Source of the DNA: an uncultured Steroidobacter sp.
Lineage (GTDB): Bacteria; Pseudomonadota; Gammaproteobacteria; Steroidobacterales; Steroidobacteraceae
DNA length: 64,000 nucleotides
Assembly (NCBI RefSeq): GCF_937958065.1
Contig: NZ_CALFXI010000002.1
Span: 124,001 to 188,000 of the forward strand
Reading direction: 5' to 3'
Positions 34,577 through 43,632 of the stretch are shown piece after piece. Made by a program: the position numbers and the translations under genes. Numbering within the stretch: position 1 is the first letter of the stretch; each line of letters starts with the position of its first letter. The notes beneath the pieces are model-generated. The model was not told the DNA's origin. It saw nothing but the letters and a program-made list of their open reading frames with translations, and searched no databases.

Positions 34577-35587
34577 ATGACGCTTACCAATCATCAGTTC
34601 CGTCTGGCAGCCCGGCCGGTGGGCGCGGTCAAGTGCACCGACTTCAATTACGTCACAGAACCGGCACGCGCGCCGGGCGAGAATGAAGTGCTCGTGAAGA
34701 CGTTGTATCTGTCGCTCGATCCGGCGATGCGCGGCTGGATGAACGAGGGCAAGTCATACATTGCACCCGTGGCGCTCGGCGAAGTCATGCGCGCCGGCGG
34801 TGTCGGCAAAGTCATCGAGTCCCGCCATCCCAAGTTCAATCCCGGAGATTTCGTGTACGGCACGCTCGGCGTGCAGGAATACGCGACGCTCGACGGCAAG
34901 GGGCTGAGCAAAGTCGATCCTGCCATTGCGCCGCTGCCCGTTTATCTGGGCACGCTGGGCATGCCGGGCATGACGGCCTATTTCGGCTTGCTCGACATCG
35001 GCAAGCCGCAGCCCGGCGAGACAGTGGTCGTTTCAGGTGCGGCCGGCGCGGTCGGCAGCGTCGTCGGGCAGATCGCAAAGATCAAAGGCTGTCGCGTGGT
35101 GGGTATTGCCGGCGGCAAACAGAAATGCGATTACCTCACCCAGGCGCTCGGTTTCGATGCAGCGATCGATTACAAATCCGAGGACGTGAAGAAGGCCTTG
35201 CGGCAGCATTGCCCGAAGGGCGTCGATATCTATTTCGACAATGTCGGCGGCGACATCCTCGACATCGTGCTCACGCAACTGGCCCGCAAGGCGCGCATCG
35301 TCATCTGCGGCGCGATTTCACAGTACAACAACACCACGGCGATGAAAGGGCCGTCGAACTACATGTCGCTGCTGGTCAATCGCGCCAGCATGACCGGCAT
35401 GGTCGTGTTCGACTATGCCGATCGTTACGGCGAAGCGGGGCGGGAGATGGCGGGCTGGCTGAAGAGCGGTCAGCTCGAGACGCGGGAAGACATCGTCGAG
35501 GGCTTGGAAACATTCCCGGAGACGCTGCTGAAGCTGTTCAGCGGTGAAAACTTCGGCAAGCTGGTGCTGAAAGTCGCCGACGCCTGA
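34577..35587 (+). CDS. NADP-dependent oxidoreductase (CurA / zinc-independent MDR family)
   Basis: 336-residue medium-chain reductase without zinc ligands, similar in order to curcumin/leukotriene B4 reductases that reduce the C=C bond of enones using NADPH. Landmarks are YLSLDPAMRGWMN near 45, the Rossmann AAGAVGSVVGQIAKIKG at about 154-170, and FDNVGGDILD near 220. Start is the ATG at 34577 after GGAG. It stands alone, convergent with the XRE-cupin regulator, with which it might be functionally paired. The substrate is not predictable. Confidence 0.92.
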   Translation: MTLTNHQFRLAARPVGAVKCTDFNYVTEPARAPGENEVLVKTLYLSLDPAMRGWMNEGKSYIAPVALGEVMRAGGVGKVIESRHPKFNPGDFVYGTLGVQEYATLDGKGLSKVDPAIAPLPVYLGTLGMPGMTAYFGLLDIGKPQPGETVVVSGAAGAVGSVVGQIAKIKGCRVVGIAGGKQKCDYLTQALGFDAAIDYKSEDVKKALRQHCPKGVDIYFDNVGGDILDIVLTQLARKARIVICGAISQYNNTTAMKGPSNYMSLLVNRASMTGMVVFDYADRYGEAGREMAGWLKSGQLETREDIVEGLETFPETLLKLFSGENFGKLVLKVADA

Positions 35588-35592
35588 CGTAC

Positions 35593-36162
35593 TTACAGAT
35601 CCGCTCTCGCCAGCAGCACGGCTGAGATCCCCTGCGCCGTCTTGTTCGCATCCGTATTCCGATAGGAATGCGGCACGTTGCCGGGAAACGCCAGCACATC
35701 GCCGGCCGCGAGATCGAATCGGTCGCCGGCGACGAAGATGGTCACGTGACCTGACAGGCAGGTAAAGAACTCGCGCGTCCCGGGCAAGTGCGGCGAGCCG
35801 CGCATCGATGCGCCGGGTGCGAAGTCCATCACGTTGAGCACCTCTTCCGGCACGCGCTCGGGAATCAGCGAGCGAATGGTGATGCCGCGCCCGGCGCTTT
35901 GCGATCCCAACTCGTCCCGCGACCACTTCCTGACTTTCGCTCGCGGCGAAGCGAGCAACTCATCGAGCGGCACGTCCAATGCATTGGCAACTTTGACCAG
36001 CACGGTCAGCGAGGGATTGCCGTTGCTCGACTCCAGGTTGGCAATGGTCGAGCGCGGCACGTCGGCAATCTTCGCCAGCGCGCCCTGCGTGAGATTGCGC
36101 ACCTGGCGAAACGCAACGAGATTGCGAGCAAGGTGTTCGGCGACGAGTTCGGGTCTATGCAT
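35593..36162 (-). CDS. XRE-family regulator with C-terminal cupin
   Basis: 189 residues: an N-terminal helix-turn-helix (about 12-66, LTQGALAKIADVPRSTIANL) and a C-terminal cupin (about 100-185, with EFFTCLSGHVTIF and NVPHSY). This is the common XRE-cupin layout in which the cupin binds a small ligand and the HTH binds DNA; targets are usually neighbouring catabolic or resistance genes. It diverges from the SDR gene (103 bases) and converges with the MDR oxidoreductase, so either may be its target. Confidence 0.92.
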   Translation of the reverse strand: MHRPELVAEHLARNLVAFRQVRNLTQGALAKIADVPRSTIANLESSNGNPSLTVLVKVANALDVPLDELLASPRAKVRKWSRDELGSQSAGRGITIRSLIPERVPEEVLNVMDFAPGASMRGSPHLPGTREFFTCLSGHVTIFVAGDRFDLAAGDVLAFPGNVPHSYRNTDANKTAQGISAVLLARADL

Positions 36163-36265
36163 GGATCGCTCTTTGTCCGGCTTCGCGACTGTTTGCCAAT
36201 ATATTGGACACTGCCATTGGCTGCGCGTGGCGGGTCTCTATGATGCTGTCATCGAAGGAGACCTT

Positions 36266-37000
36266 ATGCAAACTCAACGACAGTCCAACACTCCGCGCGA
36301 TTTGCATGGCGTGCGAGTCGCGATCACTGGCGGCACCTCCGGCCTCGGCCTGGCGCTGGTGAGAGAGCTGACGAAACGCGGAGCAGAAGTTGCTCTGATC
36401 GCTCGCACCCAGGCGCGCGTTGCCGCCGTGGCGGCGGAAGCATCCGCGCATGGCATCGTCGGCGATGTTTCCAACAAGCACGACATTCACCGCATCGCGT
36501 TGCAGGTCGCCGGTCGACTCGGTGGGCTGGACGTGCTCGTCAACAACGCCTCCGATCTCGGTCCCGTGCCGCTGGCATTGCTCGGTGACACGCAATGCGA
36601 GGATTTCGAGCGCGCGTTGCTGACGAATGTGCTCGGACCGTTCCGCTTGACCAAGGCGCTGCTCGGCGCGCTCGCCGCGTCGGCGCGCGAAGGCAAGGGC
36701 TCGCTGGTGATGAACATTTCCAGCGATGCGGCTGTGAACGCCTATCCGCAATGGGGCGCCTACGGCGCGAGCAAGGCGGCGCTCGCTCACATGACTCGGA
36801 TCTGGAACGAGGAGTTGTCCGCACAAGGCGTGCGATTCATCGCGCTGGATCCGGGCGACATGGACACGCCGATGCATGCGGCTGCACTGCCCGATGCGGA
36901 TCCGTCAACGCTCAAGCCGCCGGCGCAGTCCGCGTACGAGCTAACGGAAACGATTTGTGACTTGCTGCCGGCCCGCCCCGCGCTGAGGCACGCCTCATGA
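36266..37000 (+). CDS. Short-chain dehydrogenase/reductase (SDR)
   Basis: 244 residues from the ATG at 36266, selected because AAGGAG lies just upstream; a much longer open frame overlaps the divergent regulator. Cofactor motif TGGTSGLG (21-28), NNAS (93-96), catalytic Ser near 152, Tyr166 and Lys170 (WGAYGASKAA). NAD(P)-dependent oxidoreductase of unknown substrate. Its stop overlaps the start of the QueA-like gene by four bases (ATGA), so the two are probably translated together. Confidence 0.93.
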   Translation: MQTQRQSNTPRDLHGVRVAITGGTSGLGLALVRELTKRGAEVALIARTQARVAAVAAEASAHGIVGDVSNKHDIHRIALQVAGRLGGLDVLVNNASDLGPVPLALLGDTQCEDFERALLTNVLGPFRLTKALLGALAASAREGKGSLVMNISSDAAVNAYPQWGAYGASKAALAHMTRIWNEELSAQGVRFIALDPGDMDTPMHAAALPDADPSTLKPPAQSAYELTETICDLLPARPALRHAS

Positions 37001-38211
37001 TTCCCGCCGATCGTCCCATTCAACGTCCAGCCACGGCTCGTTTGTTATATCTCGATGAGCACGGTGCGATCCGTCACGCGCCGCGCTCGCAGCTGGTGGC
37101 GCTGCTGCGTCCTGGCGATCTGGTGATTGCGAACGATGCCGCAACGTTGCCGGCGAGCTTGCATGGGTTGCATGCGCGCACCGGCCGCAGCATCGAAGTG
37201 CGGCTCGCGGGCAAACCCTCCCTTGCTCATCGCGATGCGCAGCGTTTCATCGCGGTGGCGTTCGGCCCGGGCGATTATCACACCCGCACGGAAGATCGGC
37301 CGTTGCCGCCCGCATTCGAGGTGGGCGACGAGCTCGAGCTGGGCTCGTTGATCGCGCGAGTCGAACGCGTGCTCGATCATCCGCGACTGCTCGCACTACG
37401 TTTCGATGCTGAAATCGATGAGCTGTGGCGAGGTCTGGCCACGCATGGCCGGCCCATTCAATACGCGCACATGAAGGAGCCGCTCGCGTTGTGGGATGTC
37501 TGGACGTCGATTGCGGGCATGCCTGCAGCCTATGAGCCGCCATCCGCCGGCTTCGCGCTGGATTGGCAAATGCTCGCGGACTTCGAGGCGCGAGGCATCG
37601 AGTTCGCGACTGTCACGCACGCCGCCGGCATTTCTTCCACCGGCGATCCGGAGCTGGATCGCAGGCTGCCGTTGGACGAGCCGTACCGGATTCCGGTCGC
37701 GACCGAAGAGGCGATCGCAGCGGCGCTGTGCGAGCACCGGCGAATCGTGGCGATCGGGACGACTGTGGTCCGGGCGCTGGAGCACAGCGCAGCCACGTTC
37801 GGCTCGGTTGCCGCCGGCGACGGTGTCGCGACCAACCGGATCGGGCCGGAAACGCAGTTGCGGGTGGTGGACGCAATTCTGTCCGGCACGCACGAGCCCG
37901 GGACCAGCCACTACCAGCTACTGCAAGCATTCGCCGACAGATCAGCGCTGCGCCGCGCGGATGACGCCCTGCGGAGCGCCGGTTACCGGAGCCACGAATT
38001 CGGCGATTCCGTGTTGATTGAACGTGATACGCGCCGCTACTCCCGGCAGACCGCCGGGGCGATCGAGGTCGAAGATTTTCCGGAAATGCAAGGACTGGTC
38101 GGACGGCCCGCGCCACGTATACTCCGCCGTTTTGCGCCGGCGTCCGCCCATGTGGTTCAAGAATCTCATTGTCTATCGCCTGCCCGAGGATTGGTCTGTC
38201 TCCGCGACTGA
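36997..38211 (+). CDS. QueA-like protein (tRNA ribosyltransferase-isomerase family), divergent
   Basis: 404 residues with the fold-order of S-adenosylmethionine:tRNA ribosyltransferase-isomerase. It has LLRPGDLVIANDAATLPAS near 31-50, IQYAHMKEPL, GIEFATVTHAAGISSTGDPE, then IGTTVVRALEHSA and GTHEPGTSHYQLLQAF. Canonical QueA has an N-terminal DFDFELPEELIAQ segment, missing here, and its catalytic stretches differ, so this is a paralogue whose activity is uncertain. Family proteins end near GDSVLIER (about residue 345); the last 60 residues lack similarity and overlap rdgC by 62 bases. Coupled to the SDR gene. Confidence 0.8.
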   Translation: MIPADRPIQRPATARLLYLDEHGAIRHAPRSQLVALLRPGDLVIANDAATLPASLHGLHARTGRSIEVRLAGKPSLAHRDAQRFIAVAFGPGDYHTRTEDRPLPPAFEVGDELELGSLIARVERVLDHPRLLALRFDAEIDELWRGLATHGRPIQYAHMKEPLALWDVWTSIAGMPAAYEPPSAGFALDWQMLADFEARGIEFATVTHAAGISSTGDPELDRRLPLDEPYRIPVATEEAIAAALCEHRRIVAIGTTVVRALEHSAATFGSVAAGDGVATNRIGPETQLRVVDAILSGTHEPGTSHYQLLQAFADRSALRRADDALRSAGYRSHEFGDSVLIERDTRRYSRQTAGAIEVEDFPEMQGLVGRPAPRILRRFAPASAHVVQESHCLSPARGLVCLRD

Positions 38212-39067
38212 GCTGGAGGAGAAGCTGGCCGCGCGCTCGCTCATGCCGTGCGGCAGCTTCGACATGCAGAGCAAGGGCTGGGTGTTCTCCAGCGACCTGG
38301 AGCGTTACGTCCACACGGTCAACGGCCAGCACCTGATCGCGCTCGGCGTGGATCAGAAACTGTTGCCCGGCTCCATCATTCGCCAGGTGGCCACCGACCG
38401 CGCCAAGGAGATCGCCAAGGAGCAGGGCTATCCCGTCGGCCGCCGTCAGATGCGCGAGCTGAAGATGCGCGTCACCGAAGAGCTGCGCGGTCGTGCGCTG
38501 ACTCGCAAACGCGTCACGCATGCGTGGATCGATCCCGAGCACGGCTGGCTGGTCGTCAATGCGTCCAGTGAAGGCAAGGCCGAAGAGCTGGTCGAGACGC
38601 TGCGGGATACGCTGGGCAGCCTGCAGGTCACGCTGCTCGAGACGGAGCGCTCGCCGTCATCCTCGATGACGGCCTGGCTGGCGCTGGGCGATGCGCCGGT
38701 CACGTTCACCATCGATGACGATTGCGAATTGCAGGCGGCGGATCAGAGCAAGCCGGTGATTCGTTACGTGCGCCATCCGCTCGACGGCAAGGAAATCCGC
38801 GCGCAGATCACTGGCGGCATGTTCGCGACGCGCCTCGGCCTGACGTGGAAGGATCGCATCTCCTTCGTGCTGAACGAGAAGCTGCACGTGAAGAAGGTGG
38901 AGTTCCTGCTGATGGACAAGGACCAGCCGGCCGAGGGCGAATCGACCAATCCGGGCGAACAGTTCGACATCGACTTCACGCTGATGACCGGCGAGCTCGC
39001 GGCACTGTTGAACGATCTGGCCAGGGCGCTCGGCGAGCCTGAGCAGAAACAGGCGGCGGCCGCCTGA
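38150..39067 (+). CDS. rdgC: Recombination-associated protein RdgC
   Basis: Ring-shaped DNA-binding protein that modulates RecA activity and replication-fork repair. It has 305 residues (E. coli RdgC 303), starting MWFKNLIVYRLPEDW, the family opening. The conserved GWVFSSDLERYVHTVNGQHL and LPGSIIRQVATDRAKEI follow, as does the C-terminal DFTLMTGELAALL. The start lies inside the 3' end of the QueA-like gene, so its promoter must lie within that coding sequence; CGTATACT just upstream resembles a -10 box. Convergent with a lipoprotein gene 11 bases on. Confidence 0.95.
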   Translation: MWFKNLIVYRLPEDWSVSATELEEKLAARSLMPCGSFDMQSKGWVFSSDLERYVHTVNGQHLIALGVDQKLLPGSIIRQVATDRAKEIAKEQGYPVGRRQMRELKMRVTEELRGRALTRKRVTHAWIDPEHGWLVVNASSEGKAEELVETLRDTLGSLQVTLLETERSPSSSMTAWLALGDAPVTFTIDDDCELQAADQSKPVIRYVRHPLDGKEIRAQITGGMFATRLGLTWKDRISFVLNEKLHVKKVEFLLMDKDQPAEGESTNPGEQFDIDFTLMTGELAALLNDLARALGEPEQKQAAAA

Positions 39068-39078
39068 GCGGCCCCGAG

Positions 39079-40023
39079 TCAGGGCGTCAGCGGCTGGCCT
39101 GCCCACCGCAGGATGGCCCGGGACACATCCTGTTCCTTCCTGAGCTGTTGCATCAGCTTGAGCATCTGCTCGGAGAATTTTTCTTTCTCCACCTGCGCCG
39201 TGACGATCGCGCCGGCGGCCTGGGTCTGATGACGCAGCGTCTGCACCCTTTCCGTGATTTGCATCAGCGCGCCCGAGTTCGCGGGAGCGAGGCGTTCGGA
39301 GATGCCCAGGCCGAGGCCTTCGACGAGCGTGGTGTCGCTCCTTTGTAAGGCCTGCGCCACTTGCTCACAGCGCACGCGAGTTTCCGGCTCGCGCACCTGT
39401 TGTGCATCACATGCCGCGCTGAGCGGGCGAAACGCGGCGGCAGCGAGGGTGGACAGCCAGTTGATGGTCGAATTCATCGCATTGGTCAACGGCGTCGGAA
39501 CCGGCTGTGCGACGGACGTTGCAACCGGCATGCGGCTCATGGGCGGCACCAGCTTCGCGATCAGCGTCGTCCAATAAATATTGAAGTTGCCGGCCTTGCT
39601 CATCATTTCCAGAATCTGCGCCGAGGCTCGGGCATCCCGCCGCGCCTGAGCGCGCGCCAGCGGTCCCAGCCAGACCACGCCGTTGTCCGGGTCGAGCTTG
39701 CGCAGGCGAGCTTCGATCGGCTCGGGCTCGCAGCCGGGCACTTCCATGCAGAGTCGTAAATGCAACCACAGGATCTCCGGCCGCTGCGGAGCGACCTGCG
39801 CCGCTTTCTGAATCTGCGTGAGCGCACGTGAGCCGTTGGCCGAGGCATTGGTGCCCCAGAGCGCGAGCGCCCCGGCGGCGAGCTCGTCCGCGTCCCCGCT
39901 TTCCGGAACGGGATTGACGTTGCTGGCGCCCGGCTGGGGCGGCGAACTGGCGCATGCCGACAGCAGCAACACGACCAGCAGAGGCCACGAGCGGGCCCGA
40001 CCATTCCATGAGGCGCGTTTCAT
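39079..40023 (-). CDS. Hypothetical lipoprotein
   Basis: 314 residues from the ATG at 40023. A signal peptide ends in a lipobox LLSAC with Cys24. The mature part is predicted mostly helical. A TPR-like stretch lies at about 45-130 (ALTQIQKAAQVAPQRPEILW, then LDPDNGVVWLGPLARAQARR) and a later Gln/Lys-rich helical region at about 270-305. I recognise no family. It is probably anchored in the outer membrane. It stands alone, convergent with rdgC and divergent from the LiaF-like operon. Confidence 0.78.
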   Translation of the reverse strand: MKRASWNGRARSWPLLVVLLLSACASSPPQPGASNVNPVPESGDADELAAGALALWGTNASANGSRALTQIQKAAQVAPQRPEILWLHLRLCMEVPGCEPEPIEARLRKLDPDNGVVWLGPLARAQARRDARASAQILEMMSKAGNFNIYWTTLIAKLVPPMSRMPVATSVAQPVPTPLTNAMNSTINWLSTLAAAAFRPLSAACDAQQVREPETRVRCEQVAQALQRSDTTLVEGLGLGISERLAPANSGALMQITERVQTLRHQTQAAGAIVTAQVEKEKFSEQMLKLMQQLRKEQDVSRAILRWAGQPLTP

Positions 40024-40204
40024 GGGCGCGGATTTTATCAATGCCGGCTGCTCGCCGGCATGAATCCGCCGTTCACCGGTAGTTGCTGGTCAGGCTGTCC
40101 GGCAGCCCTTAGTTTCGGAGGCCATGATCGTTAGTCCGTCAGTACCTTGTGCTCGCGCCCGATGCCGGGCCGTTCGGCACGCAACTGGCGGCTGGAGTCT
40201 TGCG

Positions 40205-40591
40205 ATGAACGATGAATCCGCACAGCACCGGCCGCGCCGCTCCCGGCTGGTGATGGGCATTTTTCTGCTGGTGCTGGGCGGCCTGCTGCTGGCGGTCAAC
40301 CTGGGCTACGGGCTGCCGGTCGGCTGGTGGCAATTTCTGCCCTGGGCATTGGTTGCGGTCGGCGCGTGGGGCCTGATCCTGCCGTCCCGCCACATGGATC
40401 GGGTCGGCGGCGTCTGGATGCTGGCGGTCGGCCTGTATTTGCTGATCGGCCTGAATCACTGGTGGGGGCTGGGCTGGAGCGGCGCGTGGCCGATCTTCGT
40501 GATCGCCGCCGGCCTCGGCTTCATTCTGCATCGACATGACGATCGGCTGCCGCCTCCCGGCCAGGGGCCGACGGGCAATGGTGTGTCATGA
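40205..40591 (+). CDS. LiaF-type transmembrane-region protein (DUF5668-like)
   Basis: 128-residue membrane protein. A basic N-terminus is followed by four short hydrophobic helices (VMGIFLLVLGGLLLAVNLGY; FLPWALVAVGAWGLILPS; GVWMLAVGLYLLIGLNHWWG; WPIFVIAAGLGFIL). This is the pattern of the membrane half of LiaF-like proteins. It lacks a soluble C-terminal domain. Start is the ATG at 40205. It overlaps the next gene by four bases (ATGA) and opens a seven-gene operon with a two-component system. Confidence 0.82.
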   Translation: MNDESAQHRPRRSRLVMGIFLLVLGGLLLAVNLGYGLPVGWWQFLPWALVAVGAWGLILPSRHMDRVGGVWMLAVGLYLLIGLNHWWGLGWSGAWPIFVIAAGLGFILHRHDDRLPPPGQGPTGNGVS

Positions 40592-41478
40592 GCCAGGTGC
40601 CGCCAGGAGACGATCACGGCTTCGATCCCAATCGGGAGCCGAACCGTAACCAGCAGCAGGATGGGTCGTTGCACTCGCGCCCCGGCCCCAATCAGCACGG
40701 TCACGACATGTTCTCGACGCGGCTGATCGTCGGGCTGCTCATCATCCTGCTCGGCGGCACGCTGCTCGCCGACAATCTCGGCTGGTTCGAAGCGCGTCAT
40801 GTATTGCGCAGCCTGTGGCCGCTGGCGCTGGTCGCGGTCGGCGTCGCGATGATTCGTCAGCCGCAGCACAAGCGCAGTCGCGCCTGGGGCTGGGTTCTGG
40901 TCACGGTGGGCTTCTGGATCTTCGCCGACAAGATCGGCTGGATCCATGTGAGTCTCGGGCAGCTGATATTGCCGGGCATCCTGCTGTTCGTCGGCGGCGT
41001 GCTGGTGTTCCGCTCGCTGAGCGGGCCGCCGAGCGGGACGACGACCACCGCCGCTCCGAACCCGCCGAACACCAAGGGCACTTCCAATACCAACGGCACG
41101 AACCCGGGGTTCACCAGCTTCGGTGGCGCGCAGTCGGGCGACACTGCCGAGTTCGTGCGCTCGTTCGCGATGCTCTCGGGTCACGAGTTGCGGCCGGTGT
41201 CGCGGCCGTTTCGTGGCGCCGATCTGAATGCCATCATGGGCGGCATCAAACTGGATCTGACCAGCGCACGCATGGAAAGCGACAACGCCATCATCGAAGT
41301 GTTTGCATTCTGGGGTGGCGTGGAGATCTACGTGCCGCCGGACTGGACCGTGACCAGCGAAGTCACGACGCTGCTGGCCGGCTTCATCGACAAGCGGCGC
41401 CCCACCAGCGTCGTGCCGAGCAAACATCTGGTCATCAAGGGCATGGTCGTGATGGCCGGCGTCGAGATCAAGAATTAA
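40588..41478 (+). CDS. LiaF-like membrane protein
   Basis: 296 residues. Residues 1-45 are polar, 45-150 carry four hydrophobic helices like the preceding protein, and 200-296 form the LiaF C-terminal beta-helix domain (GADLNAIMGGIKLDLTSARM, then NAIIEVFAFWGGVEIYVPPD). In Firmicutes LiaF inhibits a sensor kinase; here the kinase is the next gene, joined by a one-base TAATG overlap. A sensor or inhibitor role in envelope stress is a reasonable inference, not proven. The linker at about 145-175 is rich in Thr/Asn/Pro. Confidence 0.85.
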   Translation: MSQVPPGDDHGFDPNREPNRNQQQDGSLHSRPGPNQHGHDMFSTRLIVGLLIILLGGTLLADNLGWFEARHVLRSLWPLALVAVGVAMIRQPQHKRSRAWGWVLVTVGFWIFADKIGWIHVSLGQLILPGILLFVGGVLVFRSLSGPPSGTTTTAAPNPPNTKGTSNTNGTNPGFTSFGGAQSGDTAEFVRSFAMLSGHELRPVSRPFRGADLNAIMGGIKLDLTSARMESDNAIIEVFAFWGGVEIYVPPDWTVTSEVTTLLAGFIDKRRPTSVVPSKHLVIKGMVVMAGVEIKN

Positions 41479-42542
41479 TGCATCCGATCTTCAAACACCG
41501 CGGCCGGCTGCTGATGTATCTCGGCGTGTGGGTGGTGTTCGGCCTGCTGCTGACCGTGGTGTTCGTGTTCGGCGGCAACGCGCCGGTCGCCTGGTCGCTG
41601 GAGTTCGCGGTGCCGGTCGCGATCGTGCTCGGACTGCAGTCTTTGTCGTTCTGGTACGTGGTGCAGGCCATGCCGCCCGACGATACGCCGGTGCCACGCC
41701 TGATCACGACTTGGGCATTCGCGGGACTGGTGTCGCTGGTCGTGTGGATCGCGATCGCTTATGCCTGGGCGATGTGGCTGGTGCCGGACGGCGAGGTATA
41801 TCCCGAATCGGCGGCGGGCCTGCTGCCGTTGCTGGTGTTCGCGGGCGCGATCGGGATGTCGCTCGCGGTGCTGGGCCACTACCTCGCCGGCGCGTTTCAG
41901 CGCTCGCGCAATGCAGAGCGTCGTGCACTGGAGTTGCAAGTGCTGGCGCGCGAGGCGGAGTTGAAATCGTTACGCGCGCAGCTGGATCCGCATTTCCTGT
42001 TCAACAGCTTGAATTCCGTGGCCGCGCTGATCGGCAACGACACTCAAGCGGCGCGCCAGATGTGTTTTCTGATGGCGACGTTTTTTCGCAAGAGCCTGAC
42101 CCTGGCGCGGCAGCAGGCGATTCCGCTGGCCGAGGAAGTGTCGCTGGCCGAAACTTTTCTTGCCATCGAGAAGGTGCGCTTCGGCGATCGGTTGCGCGCC
42201 AGTTTCGATATCGCCGAGGACGTAAAGGAAGTGGCCGTGCCGCCGCTGATGCTGCAACCTCTGGTGGAGAATGCGGTCCATCACGGCGTCGCGCATATGC
42301 TCGAAGGCGGCGAAGTGTGCGTGCAGGCGCGGCGGCGGGAAGGTTTCCTGGAGCTGGTGGTCGCCAATCCCTGCGATCCCGATCGGCCGCCTTCGCGCAG
42401 TACCGGAGTGGGCCTGGTCAACGTGCGCTCGCGCGTGGAAACATTGTGCGGTCATCGCGCCAGCGTCGATGTCGACGCCAGCGAGACCGCGTTCCGGGTT
42501 TCGATCCTGCTGCCGGCTGTCAGCAGTCATGCAACGTCCTGA
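41478..42542 (+). CDS. LytS-type sensor histidine kinase
   Basis: 354 residues from the ATG at 41478. Four membrane helices (about 8-30, 40-62, 75-100, 112-140) precede a His_kinase domain of the LytS/YehU class. The phosphoacceptor His172 is in LDPHFLFNSLN. The ATPase part has LQPLVENAVHHG and TGVGLVNVRSR. There is no large extracellular sensor, so input may come through the LiaF-like proteins. The response regulator gene starts 12 bases downstream. Confidence 0.92.
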   Translation: MHPIFKHRGRLLMYLGVWVVFGLLLTVVFVFGGNAPVAWSLEFAVPVAIVLGLQSLSFWYVVQAMPPDDTPVPRLITTWAFAGLVSLVVWIAIAYAWAMWLVPDGEVYPESAAGLLPLLVFAGAIGMSLAVLGHYLAGAFQRSRNAERRALELQVLAREAELKSLRAQLDPHFLFNSLNSVAALIGNDTQAARQMCFLMATFFRKSLTLARQQAIPLAEEVSLAETFLAIEKVRFGDRLRASFDIAEDVKEVAVPPLMLQPLVENAVHHGVAHMLEGGEVCVQARRREGFLELVVANPCDPDRPPSRSTGVGLVNVRSRVETLCGHRASVDVDASETAFRVSILLPAVSSHATS

Positions 42543-42554
42543 AGGAAGAGCCTC

Positions 42555-43295
42555 GTGCGTGTTCTGATCGTCGACGATGAAACCCTGGCCCGCTCCATCC
42601 TCGCCGAGCATCTGGGCAAGCTGCCGGACCTCGAGATCGTCGGGCAGGCGGCGAATGGCTTCGAGGCGGTGAAGCTGGCCGAGGAGCTCAATCCCGATCT
42701 GATGTTTCTGGACATCCAGATGCCGAAGCTGTCCGGCTTCGAAGTGCTGGAACTGTTGGGCGAGCGCGCGCCGGCAGTCATATTTACTACAGCCTTCGAT
42801 GAATTCGCCTTGCGCGCCTTCGAGGTGCACGCGGTCGATTATCTGCTGAAGCCCGTCGAGCCGCCGCGTTTGGCGGCCGCCGTGGAACGCGCCGCCGAGC
42901 GGTTGCGAAACAAAACCCCCGCGCCCCCGGCGGAGCAGTTGTCGGCATCGGCCAGGCCGCCCGGGCGCACGCTGGAGCGCATCCTGATTCGTCACGAAGG
43001 GCGCGTGCACGTGTTGCCGCTCGAGCGGATCGATTTCATCGAAGCTCAGGACGATTACCTGTCGTTCGCCGCCGGCGGCAAGCGGCTGCGCAAGCAGCAG
43101 ACCATGAGCGACCTGGAAACCCAGCTGGATCCCACGCGTTTCGTGCGTATCCACCGCTCGTTCATCCTGAACGTGGAACGCCTGGCGCGCATCGACCTGT
43201 ACGGCAAGGACAGCTGGCTCGCCATCCTCTCGGACGGCACCAAGCTGCCCATGTCGCGTACGGGGCATACCAAGTTGAAGGAGCTGATCGGATGA
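42555..43295 (+). CDS. LytTR-family response regulator
   Basis: 246 residues. The receiver domain (about 1-120) has Asp7/Asp8, phospho-acceptor Asp53 (LMFLDIQMPK) and Lys103 (YLLKPVE). The LytTR DNA-binding domain (about 140-246) has FIEAQDDYLSFAAGG and RIHRSFILN, then the Lys-rich end. The start is a GTG at 42555 with GGAAG upstream. It is the cognate regulator of the upstream kinase. LytTR factors bind direct repeats; targets may include this operon. Confidence 0.94.
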   Translation: MRVLIVDDETLARSILAEHLGKLPDLEIVGQAANGFEAVKLAEELNPDLMFLDIQMPKLSGFEVLELLGERAPAVIFTTAFDEFALRAFEVHAVDYLLKPVEPPRLAAAVERAAERLRNKTPAPPAEQLSASARPPGRTLERILIRHEGRVHVLPLERIDFIEAQDDYLSFAAGGKRLRKQQTMSDLETQLDPTRFVRIHRSFILNVERLARIDLYGKDSWLAILSDGTKLPMSRTGHTKLKELIG

Positions 43296-43315
43296 ATTCA
43301 CCCGGAGGCACTGTC

Positions 43316-43615
43316 ATGACCGAGACGCATTCCACCCGTAACGAGCCGCCGCGTTCAGAAGAGTTTCAGTTCAGCGGCGATACGCTGCTGTCCAAGATCA
43401 AGGAGATCATCCGCGCCGGCAATGTCCGCCGCGTGATCATCAAGAACGAGGAGGGCCGCGTATTGATCGACATCCCCCTGACGTTGGGCGTCGTGGGCAC
43501 GCTGCTCGCGCCGCAGCTTGCCGCCATCGGTGCGATCGCCGCGCTGGTGCTGAAGGGCTCCATCGTCATCGAGAAGGAAGTCGAGGTTCCTCCCATGGTG
43601 ACGCCGTCGCCGTGA
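43316..43615 (+). CDS. DUF4342 protein
   Basis: 99 residues from the ATG at 43316, chosen because GGAGG lies seven bases upstream; an ATG at 43292 overlaps the previous stop. DUF4342 domain: amphipathic helices around LLSKIKEIIRAGNVRRVIIK, then LPLTLGVVGTLLAPQLAAIG, one or two hydrophobic stretches suggesting membrane association. In Firmicutes and archaea the domain is often near kinase or envelope-stress genes. Function unknown. Its position directly after the two-component genes suggests a target or accessory. Confidence 0.82.
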   Translation: MTETHSTRNEPPRSEEFQFSGDTLLSKIKEIIRAGNVRRVIIKNEEGRVLIDIPLTLGVVGTLLAPQLAAIGAIAALVLKGSIVIEKEVEVPPMVTPSP

Positions 43616-43632
43616 GTCGGGGAGTAACGTGA

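Noticed and set aside
41970..43301. 443-residue minus-strand frame opposite the LytS/LytTR genes
   Set aside because: Spans two real genes and their junction on the other strand; no domain similarity.
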